DNA from: CBFGRU01 sp965651255
GTDB lineage: Bacteria > Planctomycetota > Phycisphaerae > Phycisphaerales > SM1A02
Assembly (NCBI GenBank): GCA_965651255.1
Contig: CBFGRU010000215.1
Span: 1 to 5,384 of the forward strand
Length of the DNA: 5,384 bases
Reading direction: 5' to 3'
Shown here: positions 1 to 5,384 of the stretch, piece by piece
Position numbering within the stretch: position 1 is the stretch's first letter
Layout: every line of letters starts with the position of its first letter
Notes under the pieces: model-generated
The model's database searches: none
What the model was told of the DNA's origin: nothing
Seen by the model: the letters and a program-made list of their open reading frames with translations, nothing else
Position numbers and translations under genes: made by a program

Positions 1-1051
1 CGTTCGCCTGACCGATGACAAGACCTTTCCGTACCTCGCGGTGACTTTGCGTGATCATTACCCCGGCGTCTATATCACGCGGACGCCGAGTGATGAACGG
101 TTCAAAGGTGCGAAGATTCTCGGGCCGTTCACCAGTGTGTCTGCATTGCGCGAGGCAGTGCAATTGCTGCAACGGGTGTTCAAGTACCGCACCTGCACAC
201 TCGACATCGTGCCCGGTGAGAAGAAGAACAAGTATTTTCGGCCGTGTCTGCTGCATGCGATCGGTCAGTGCACCGCTCCGTGCGCGGAGTACATCACGCC
301 GGAGGCGTATCGCGAAGAGATCACCCGGTTCCTCAGGTTCATCGAATCAAAGCGCAGTGTGATGCTGCGCGAGATGCGCAAGGAAATGGAGGAGGCCTCG
401 ACCCGACTCGAGTTCGAGCGTGCTGCGGTGTTGCGCGATGAGATTCGTGCGATCGAGAAACTCGATGAAAGGCAGAAGAAGGCGCGCGAGGCGAACTGGC
501 AGCCGGAGGTCACCGTATTCGCCACCGATCCGACATCAGCGCTTCGTTCGCTGCAGAAAACGCTGGGCCTTGAGACTCCGATTCGCTGCATGGAGGCCAT
601 TGATATCGCGCACCTCGGCGGGGAGGAGACGGTCGGGTCGAAAGTTGCGTTCATCGACGGCCGACCGTTCAAGGACGGTTACCGCCGGTACAAGGTGCGC
701 ACGGTAGACAATGATGATTACATGGCGATCCGTGAGGTCGTCTCACGTCGGTACCGCGAAGCCGGCGCGGGGAACGAGTTGTACCCCGATGTGATTCTCA
801 TCGACGGCGGGCTTGGCCAGTTGCATGCCGCCCTGGAGGCATTTGAGCAGCTTCCGCAGAAGCCGCCGATGGTGATCTCGCTCGCGAAGAAGGAAGAGTT
901 GATCTACATCCAGGAGAAAAGCGAGCCCGTGCGACTGAGTCGAAACAATCCGGGGCTGAAGATCTGCCAGGCGATCCGCGATGAAGCGCACCGATTCGCG
1001 CAGCACTACCACCACATCCTGCGCAGAAAGAAGACGATCGAAGGGGAGTGA
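1..1051 (+). CDS. uvrC: UvrABC system protein C (excinuclease subunit C), 5'-partial, compact form
   Basis: UvrC is recruited by UvrB to DNA lesions and makes the dual incisions of nucleotide excision repair. The reading frame is open from base 2, so the start codon and the N-terminal GIY-YIG nuclease core (roughly 85 residues by comparison with E. coli UvrC) are outside the window. Counting from the first full codon, 349 residues are visible. The junction RLTDDKTFPYLAV matches the stretch just after GIY-YIG in UvrC. Four cysteines, C65, C82, C90 and C94 (RPCL, GQCTAPC), match the family's Fe-S ligand set. A UVR UvrB-binding helix pair lies near 117-153. The RNase H-like C-terminal nuclease follows, with D201 (EAIDIAH), D238/D239 (NDDY), D268 (LIDGGLGQ) and H330 (RDEAHRF), the expected catalytic positions. 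The protein stops about 19 residues after H330, so the usual tandem HhH domain is absent. The linker between UVR and nuclease is also much shorter than in E. coli. The product is clear; whether the short form is fully functional is inference. Confidence 0.96.
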   Translation, partial: VRLTDDKTFPYLAVTLRDHYPGVYITRTPSDERFKGAKILGPFTSVSALREAVQLLQRVFKYRTCTLDIVPGEKKNKYFRPCLLHAIGQCTAPCAEYITPEAYREEITRFLRFIESKRSVMLREMRKEMEEASTRLEFERAAVLRDEIRAIEKLDERQKKAREANWQPEVTVFATDPTSALRSLQKTLGLETPIRCMEAIDIAHLGGEETVGSKVAFIDGRPFKDGYRRYKVRTVDNDDYMAIREVVSRRYREAGAGNELYPDVILIDGGLGQLHAALEAFEQLPQKPPMVISLAKKEELIYIQEKSEPVRLSRNNPGLKICQAIRDEAHRFAQHYHHILRRKKTIEGE

Positions 1052-1115
1052 GTCGATTCGCATCGCGATCGCTCGTGGAGAATACGGTCGGCAAGACATT
1101 GCCACGTGTTGAAGA

Positions 1116-1149
1116 AAAGCCGCAAGCGGTTTGTGCCGCTTGCGGCTTT
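1116..1149. terminator. Bidirectional rho-independent-type hairpin between uvrC and the lipoprotein gene
   Basis: A perfect 14-bp inverted repeat (AAAGCCGCAAGCGG at 1116-1129, its exact complement at 1136-1149) encloses a 6-nt loop. It starts 64 bases after the uvrC stop and ends 30 bases before the end of the opposing lipoprotein gene. The stem core is GC-rich and the arms end in AAA/TTT (four A's at 1115-1118, three T's at 1147-1149). Either strand therefore forms a hairpin followed by a short T run. The T tracts are short for a textbook terminator, but the convergent position strongly supports transcription termination from both sides. Confidence 0.8.
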
Positions 1150-1179
1150 GCAGTGGTTCACCGAACTGTCACGCGCGGA

Positions 1180-2859
1180 TCACTCACCCGGCTCGCAGTA
1201 GCACGAGCTGGTCGGCGAAACATCCGCGTTGGCCCAGAGGCGTGCCCGGTCGGCATCAAGTTGATCGGCTTGATCGACCTTACCCTGAGCGCGGAGTGCA
1301 TTGGAGAGCCCCAGCAGCGCCCAGCCGTTCTCATTGTTCTGTGCGAGGTCATCGCGATACACCTGCTCGGCCTCGGCGTAGCGACCCGCGCCCATCAATA
1401 GTGCACCGAGCGCGTGACGCACCGGCTGCATCCAGTCCGGCGGCTCATCGTAATTGAGTTGACCTTCAAGCTCCACGCCTTTGCGCAGGGCTGCGAAGGC
1501 CTCATCGTGTCGGCCTTCGCGATATGCGAGTTCGCCGATGAGCATCTGTCGAGCAACGTTCATCACATCACTTGCTTTGGAGTTACCGACCATCCAATTG
1601 TCCGGAATCGCGGCGGCGGCCTTCTCGAACGCGGCGAGTTCCTGTCTCGCGTCTTCAACCTTGCCGAGCGCGCTGTACGCCACGCCGCGCGCGTATCGCC
1701 ACGACGCGACGCTGAGATACCGCCACTCCGGCGGCGCGGGTTCGGCGAGCACTTCCTCCCACTTGCCGAAACGGATCAGCACGTGGTAGACCACCGGCAT
1801 GAATCCATCGGCGATGAACGCCCACTCGCGCAGGAAGTTCTGGGGAATGTCGCGCTCAAGTTCGCGCGCGGCCTGAATTGCGACCTTGCTCTGCCCGTTC
1901 ATCATCGCCGCGTATGCGAGCATGTGAATGTTGTGCACGTAGTAGAGGGAGTAGAACTCCGGCTCCGGTGCAACCGCAAAGTACGCACGATCTGCGGCGA
2001 CAGCACGCTGATTCGACAGCACCGCCTCTTCAAACCGGCCGACGCGAATGAAGATGTGCGAGGGCATGTGCACAAGATGGCCCGACCCCGGCACAAGCGA
2101 ACCGAGACGTTCCGCCGCCGCCACGGCGCGATCGGGCGTATTCGATGCCTCGACAGCGTGAATGTAGAAGTGGTTCGCACCGGGGTGATTCGGTGCGATT
2201 TCGATGACACGTTCGAGCGTTGAAACGATCTCCAACGTTCGGCCCTTCGGTTCGCCCTCTTTCGTCCAGAGGTCCCACGGCTGGAGATTCATGAGTGATT
2301 CTGCGTAGAGCGCGCCGACATCAGGATCTTCGGGGAACTGTTCCCACGCGAGGCCCATTGCCTCGGCGTAGGCCTGGTCCAGCGGGGCGCGGTCTTCCGG
2401 AATCGGCCAGGCGTAGCGCTCGGCGACGGCGCGAATGAGCGACCGTTCGACGGGCGATGCATAGTCAAGGCGCGCAAGGGCTTGCTCGGTTGCCTGCCAG
2501 GCAAGCGTGGACTGAAACTCAGACATCACCGGATTGTTGATGTGCAGACCGGCCGCGTAGGCGATGCCCCACCACGCCATGGCGCAGTTCGGGTCCACTT
2601 CGGCGGCAGCCCGGAATGAGCGAATCGCCTCATCATGGTTGTAGCCGTAGAGCAGTTGAATGCCCTGATCGAACCACATCTGCGCTTCGGGTGAATCGGT
2701 CGAGACGGCTCGATGGTACGTGCCGAAGTTGTCGTACAGACGTGATCCGACTTCAATCGTGTCGATCGCGCGAGTGCTCTGGCACCCGCTGAGAAAGAAT
2801 TGACCGCCGATGGCGCCGAGGGTGATCGTCGCCACGAGCAAGATTCGCTTTGTCTGCAT
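1180..2859 (-). CDS. Predicted lipoprotein with tetratricopeptide-like repeats, function unknown
   Basis: This encodes 559 residues. The start was placed at the ATG at 2859 because it follows an AGGAG ribosome binding site and begins a clear lipoprotein signal peptide: basic MQTKR, a hydrophobic stretch at about 6-22, then lipobox L23-S24-G25-C26. The open frame continues upstream to 3345, but that part lies antisense to the next gene and is not protein-like. C26 would be lipidated; Q27 at +2 would favour the outer membrane under the E. coli Lol rule. Degenerate TPR helix pairs are visible at about 58-91, 262-290, 388-418, 442-462, 477-510 and 511-541. The centre carries two striking motifs, NHPGANHFYIHAVEAS (224-239) and GHLVHMPSHIFIRVGR (260-275), and a further VHNIH (308-312). 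These resemble a widespread family of uncharacterised TPR proteins. A CYC motif (C553, C555) lies near the end. TPRs usually mediate protein binding, but partner and role cannot be read from the sequence. It is a single-gene transcript flanked by a hairpin and a divergent gene. Confidence 0.87.
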   Translation of the reverse strand: MQTKRILLVATITLGAIGGQFFLSGCQSTRAIDTIEVGSRLYDNFGTYHRAVSTDSPEAQMWFDQGIQLLYGYNHDEAIRSFRAAAEVDPNCAMAWWGIAYAAGLHINNPVMSEFQSTLAWQATEQALARLDYASPVERSLIRAVAERYAWPIPEDRAPLDQAYAEAMGLAWEQFPEDPDVGALYAESLMNLQPWDLWTKEGEPKGRTLEIVSTLERVIEIAPNHPGANHFYIHAVEASNTPDRAVAAAERLGSLVPGSGHLVHMPSHIFIRVGRFEEAVLSNQRAVAADRAYFAVAPEPEFYSLYYVHNIHMLAYAAMMNGQSKVAIQAARELERDIPQNFLREWAFIADGFMPVVYHVLIRFGKWEEVLAEPAPPEWRYLSVASWRYARGVAYSALGKVEDARQELAAFEKAAAAIPDNWMVGNSKASDVMNVARQMLIGELAYREGRHDEAFAALRKGVELEGQLNYDEPPDWMQPVRHALGALLMGAGRYAEAEQVYRDDLAQNNENGWALLGLSNALRAQGKVDQADQLDADRARLWANADVSPTSSCYCEPGE

Positions 2860-2865
2860 GCAGTT

Positions 2866-2870
2866 CTCCT
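2866..2870 (-). promoter_or_regulatory. Ribosome binding site of the TPR lipoprotein gene
   Basis: AGGAG on the minus strand, separated by six bases (AACTGC) from the ATG at 2859. It decides the start of the lipoprotein gene over the upstream in-frame starts, because the signal peptide begins directly at this ATG. Confidence 0.8.
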
Positions 2871-2926
2871 GTCCCTGTGGAGATTTCACCGGGCCGTCTG
2901 GTTGTAGGCGTTCATTCGATGAATCT

Positions 2927-2936
2927 CCGCATGCGG
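2927..2936. repeat. 10-bp perfect palindrome in the divergent intergenic region
   Basis: CCGCATGCGG is self-complementary with no spacer. It lies 68 bases upstream of the lipoprotein start and a few bases from the larger inverted repeat at 2942-2964. It could be half of a composite regulatory site, but palindromes of this size arise readily in GC-rich DNA, so function is unproven. Confidence 0.35.
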
Positions 2937-2941
2937 TTCTG

Positions 2942-2964
2942 CAGGTTGACCGCAAGTCAACCTG
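2942..2964. promoter_or_regulatory. Perfect 9-bp inverted repeat, candidate operator or hairpin between divergent genes
   Basis: CAGGTTGAC (2942-2950) and GTCAACCTG (2956-2964) are exact reverse complements around the 5-nt spacer CGCAA. The element lies in the 147-bp gap between the divergent lipoprotein and DUF167 genes, 83 bases from the first start and 43 from the second. Each arm contains TTGAC, a sigma70 -35-like core, one per strand, but no convincing -10 box lies at 16-18 bases on either strand. The symmetry suits binding by a dimeric regulator acting on one or both promoters; a transcribed hairpin is the alternative. No regulator family is recognised. Confidence 0.45.
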
Positions 2965-3006
2965 GCGCGAGGTTGCCCGAAGCGCATGCCTTGCGGATGC
3001 TAAGTA

Positions 3007-3306
3007 GTGATGCACGAGATACTTGAACAAGTTGACGATGATGTGCTGCTGCGGGTGAAGGTCGTGCCCGGAGCGCGGCAGGAAAAGATGGCGGGTGTCC
3101 TCGGCGATCGGTTGAAGATTCGAACGAACGCGCCGCCGGAGGGCGGCCGCGCCAATGTCGCGATCTGTGCGCTCGTTGCCAGAGTTGTCGGATGCAGCGC
3201 TCGCGATGTCACGGTCGAGTCTGGTCGCACCAACCCGGAAAAGACATTGCGGCTGCATCAGATCGATATCGAACGGGTTCGGAATGCCCTCGAACTGGCG
3301 GGGTAA
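3007..3306 (+). CDS. DUF167 / UPF0235 (YggU-like) family protein
   Basis: This encodes 99 residues from the GTG at 3007, or 98 from the immediately following ATG at 3010, which may well be the true start. No clear Shine-Dalgarno sequence is visible for either. The family signature is good: the VKVVPGARQEKMAG strand near 17-30, LKIRTNAPPEGGRAN at 36-50 (family consensus LKxxxxAPPxxGxAN), then a helix ALVARVVG and the strand DVTVESG followed by K79 (family G-x-x-x-x-K). The length is normal for this small alpha/beta family. Its biochemical role is not established; in other bacteria members often sit near yggT or proC, neither of which is seen here. The gene is divergent from the lipoprotein gene and convergent with ftsH, so it is probably transcribed alone. 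The family assignment is firm; the function is unknown. Confidence 0.9.
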   Translation: MMHEILEQVDDDVLLRVKVVPGARQEKMAGVLGDRLKIRTNAPPEGGRANVAICALVARVVGCSARDVTVESGRTNPEKTLRLHQIDIERVRNALELAG

Positions 3307-3311
3307 AAGCA

Positions 3312-3338
3312 CAAGCCACGACCGACGGCCGTGGCTTG
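3312..3338. terminator. Hairpin between the convergent DUF167 and ftsH genes
   Basis: CAAGCCACG (3312-3320) and CGTGGCTTG (3330-3338) form a 9-bp perfect stem with a 9-nt loop. It lies in the 60-bp gap between the stop of the DUF167 gene (ends 3306) and the stop of ftsH (ends 3367). There is no proper T tract on the plus strand. Reading on the minus strand, the stem is followed only by TGTGCTTTT, with four T's at 3308-3305. It fits a shared terminator by position, better for ftsH than for the DUF167 gene, and is weaker than the hairpin after uvrC. Confidence 0.6.
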
Positions 3339-3366
3339 AACGCATGCACCAGAAATGTGAAACGTA

Positions 3367-5384
3367 TCAGGCCGGACTTGGCATCATGCCCGGTGCTTCG
3401 CCGTGATCTTCTTCAGGATCGGGACGAGTTGCGGGCTTGGGCTGGCGACTGCGCCCGGCTTCGGCCTGCAACAGTTCCGCGACGGTGGGCTTGGTCAACC
3501 GCTCGCCGCGCATGACCCGGTCGATGTCATCGGAGGAAAGCGTTTCGTACTTCAGAAGCGCTTCAGCGATGGCGACGACCTTGTCCCAGTGCTCTTCGAT
3601 CAGGCGGCGGGCATCGTTGTAAGCCGTGTCAATCAATCCGCGGATCTCTTCATCAATGACCCGCGCTGTTTCTTCGGAGTACTCCTTCTCGGGAATGAAC
3701 ATGTCGCGGCTGTCTTCGCCCGCATAGTTCACGAAGCCGAGCTTATCGCTCATGCCCCATTCGAGAATCATGTGGCGGGCGTACGCCGTCGCCATCTTGA
3801 TATCCATCGCCGCACCGCTGGAGACGTCGCTGGTCTTCTTCTCTTCGGCGATTCGACCGCCGCAGAGCGTTCGCATGGTGGCTTCGAGGTACTTGCGGCC
3901 GTAGCCGTAGCGATCCTTTTCGGGCAGCGAGAACGTTGCGCCCATCGCCTGGCCGCGCGGAATAATCGTCACCTTGTGAACCGGATCGGCATCCTTCAGC
4001 AGGGCCTGCACAACGGCGTGCCCCGCTTCGTGGTACGCGGTGGCGACTCGTTCTTCTTCTTCGATGCGCCGCGATTTCTTCGCACGGCCGAACCGCACCT
4101 TGTCGCGCGCCTCTTCCAGGTCCGCCATTTCCACGAAGTCTTTGTTGGCCATCGTCGCGATGATTGCGGATTCATTGATTACCGCCGCGAGATCCGCCCC
4201 GGAGAACATCGGCGTGCCGCGGGCCAGACGTTCCATGTCCACGTTCGGACCCATCTTGATCTTCTTTGCGTGCACTTCGAGAATCTGCTTACGGCCGACC
4301 AAGTCCGGCAGCGGCACGGCGACCTGGCGATCGAACCGTCCGGGCCGCGTCAGTGCCGGATCAAGCACATCCGCGCGATTCGTCGCGGCAATCACGATCA
4401 CCTGGTCGTTGGCGTCGAATCCGTCCATCTCAACGAGAATCGCGTTCAACGTCTGCTCGCGCTCGTCGTGACCCCCGGTCGAGAAACCGCCGCCGCGCCG
4501 CCGACCGACCGCGTCAATCTCATCCAGGAAAATGATGCAGGGTGAGTTCTCTTTCGCCTGCTTGAAGAGGTCGCGTACGCGGCTCGCGCCGACACCGACG
4601 AACATCTCGACGAAGTCAGACCCGGAGATCGAGAAGAACGGGACATCCGCTTCGCCGGCGATCGCTTTGGCGAGCAAAGTCTTGCCGCAACCGGGCGGCC
4701 CGGTCAACAACACGCCACGGGGAATGCGCCCGCCCAGCCGCTGAAATCGCTTCGGGTTCTTGAGGAACTCGACAATCTCGGTCACTTCATCCTTCGCCTC
4801 ATCAACACCGGCGACATCGGAGAAGGTGACCTGAACCGCATCCTTCGTCTGCATGCGATGCCGACTCTTGCCGAACGAACCGAGCATGCCGCCCGGGCCG
4901 GCGCCGGCGCTGCGGAATGACCGCGCGATGAAAATCCAGATAATGAGAATGATGAGCAGGATCGGCGCCCAATAGAGCAGAAACTGCACCCAGAGCCCGA
5001 CGCCGGTGTCGGTGGTGAAGTTGCCGCCAGAGACCTCTTTCAGGTCCTGCAGAAAGACATCGCGATTGGCCGCATCAATCTTGACGTAAATCTGACGGGC
5101 GCGATCACCCTCGGTCGCAAAGCCCGGCGTTCCGGGCTTGATCTGAGCGAGTACGCGGTCGTCCTTGACGATGAGCGAGTTGTCCTCGACGTGACCGTAC
5201 TCAACGTGCTTGAGGAACACGCGCCAGCTCTTGATCTCGATGCCGCCGCCGGAGGAACTGTTCAGAACAAGGAAGAGGATGAGCAGTACGCCGAGCAGCA
5301 GGAAAATGCTGAATGGACCGCGCGGCAGGCGTCCCTGCGGTTGCTGCGGACCCTTTCCGGGAGGCGTGGGCTTCCCGCCGGGTT
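3367..5384 (-). CDS. ftsH: ATP-dependent zinc metalloprotease FtsH, 5'-partial
   Basis: FtsH is a hexameric inner-membrane AAA+ protease that extracts and degrades membrane and regulatory proteins. The frame is open to the right edge with no start codon upstream of an internal GTG (5220), so the true start is outside; 671 residues are visible, numbered here from the first full codon at 5382. Order: a Pro/Gln/Gly-rich cytoplasmic leader (1-22), TM1 (about 23-41), a periplasmic domain (about 42-130), TM2 (about 131-153), and the AAA+ module. The AAA+ module has Walker A GPPGCGKT (228-235), pore loop FVG (261-263), Walker B IIFLDEID (283-290) and the second region of homology with arginine fingers R346 and R349 in RPGR. 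The protease domain has zinc motif HEAGH (451-455: ligands H451 and H455, base E452) and the likely third ligand D527 (AMDIK). The tail is charged and proline-rich. Every catalytic motif is intact. The P-loop has Cys where most FtsH have Thr, a conservative variant. The internal GTG is not the start, because it would discard TM1. No downstream co-transcribed gene is present. Confidence 0.97.
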   Translation of the reverse strand, partial: PGGKPTPPGKGPQQPQGRLPRGPFSIFLLLGVLLILFLVLNSSSGGGIEIKSWRVFLKHVEYGHVEDNSLIVKDDRVLAQIKPGTPGFATEGDRARQIYVKIDAANRDVFLQDLKEVSGGNFTTDTGVGLWVQFLLYWAPILLIILIIWIFIARSFRSAGAGPGGMLGSFGKSRHRMQTKDAVQVTFSDVAGVDEAKDEVTEIVEFLKNPKRFQRLGGRIPRGVLLTGPPGCGKTLLAKAIAGEADVPFFSISGSDFVEMFVGVGASRVRDLFKQAKENSPCIIFLDEIDAVGRRRGGGFSTGGHDEREQTLNAILVEMDGFDANDQVIVIAATNRADVLDPALTRPGRFDRQVAVPLPDLVGRKQILEVHAKKIKMGPNVDMERLARGTPMFSGADLAAVINESAIIATMANKDFVEMADLEEARDKVRFGRAKKSRRIEEEERVATAYHEAGHAVVQALLKDADPVHKVTIIPRGQAMGATFSLPEKDRYGYGRKYLEATMRTLCGGRIAEEKKTSDVSSGAAMDIKMATAYARHMILEWGMSDKLGFVNYAGEDSRDMFIPEKEYSEETARVIDEEIRGLIDTAYNDARRLIEEHWDKVVAIAEALLKYETLSSDDIDRVMRGERLTKPTVAELLQAEAGRSRQPKPATRPDPEEDHGEAPGMMPSPA

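Noticed and set aside
1048..1401. Possible small gene after uvrC or a frameshifted HhH tail of UvrC
   Set aside because: The frame runs through the terminator hairpin and then antisense to the lipoprotein gene. It contains no HhH-like glycine motif and has no ribosome binding site.
1414..2223. Plus-strand open frame (269 codons) antisense to the TPR lipoprotein gene
   Set aside because: It has no ribosome binding site, a composition dominated by R, H and V, and no motif. It is explained by the codon bias of the real minus-strand gene.
2973..3001. TTGCCC - 17 bases - GATGCT as a plus-strand promoter for the DUF167 gene
   Set aside because: The -10 box matches TATAAT at only three positions, and the transcript would start almost at the start codon. 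It is too weak to annotate.
2860..3345. In-frame upstream extension of the lipoprotein gene (162 codons)
   Set aside because: It overlaps the DUF167 gene on the opposite strand and lacks protein-like character. The ATG at 2859 has a good ribosome binding site and starts a signal peptide with lipobox.
3403..4545. Long plus-strand open frame (380 codons) antisense to ftsH
   Set aside because: It lies entirely opposite the strongly conserved FtsH coding sequence. Its translation is rich in H, R and V with no recognisable domain, which is typical of antisense shadows in GC-rich genes.
5218..5220. GTG at 5220 as the start of FtsH
   Set aside because: The frame stays open to the window edge and encodes a typical first transmembrane helix upstream, so the GTG is an internal valine codon.

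Overview
The window is GC-rich bacterial chromosomal DNA with four protein genes and little space between them. No rRNA, tRNA, mobile element, CRISPR array or phage gene is visible. The best guess for the host is a Planctomycetota bacterium, possibly of the Phycisphaerae type. This rests on a compact UvrC without the C-terminal HhH domain, an FtsH with a GPPGCGKT P-loop and a proline-rich N-terminal extension, and a large TPR lipoprotein. It is an inference from gene style and was not tested by a search.

Layout: (1) 1-1051, plus strand, the 3' part of uvrC (nucleotide excision repair), whose GIY-YIG end lies outside the window. (2) 1116-1149, a strong hairpin in the convergent gap. (3) 1180-2859, minus strand, a 559-residue predicted lipoprotein with TPR-like repeats and a histidine-rich central region. 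(4) 2860-3006, a divergent intergenic region with a perfect 9-bp inverted repeat and a 10-bp palindrome. (5) 3007-3306, plus strand, a small DUF167/YggU-family protein. (6) 3312-3338, a second convergent hairpin. (7) 3367-5384, minus strand, most of ftsH (membrane AAA+ zinc protease), with its start codon beyond the right edge.

The order is alternately convergent and divergent (uvrC> <lipoprotein DUF167> <ftsH), so no two genes here can share a transcript. The genes look like unrelated housekeeping functions plus one envelope protein of unknown role. I see no evidence of a defence system, toxin-antitoxin pair, biosynthetic cluster or other new multi-gene system. The points most worth a second look are the shortened UvrC, the histidine clusters and C-terminal CxC of the TPR lipoprotein, and the inverted repeat between the divergent genes.
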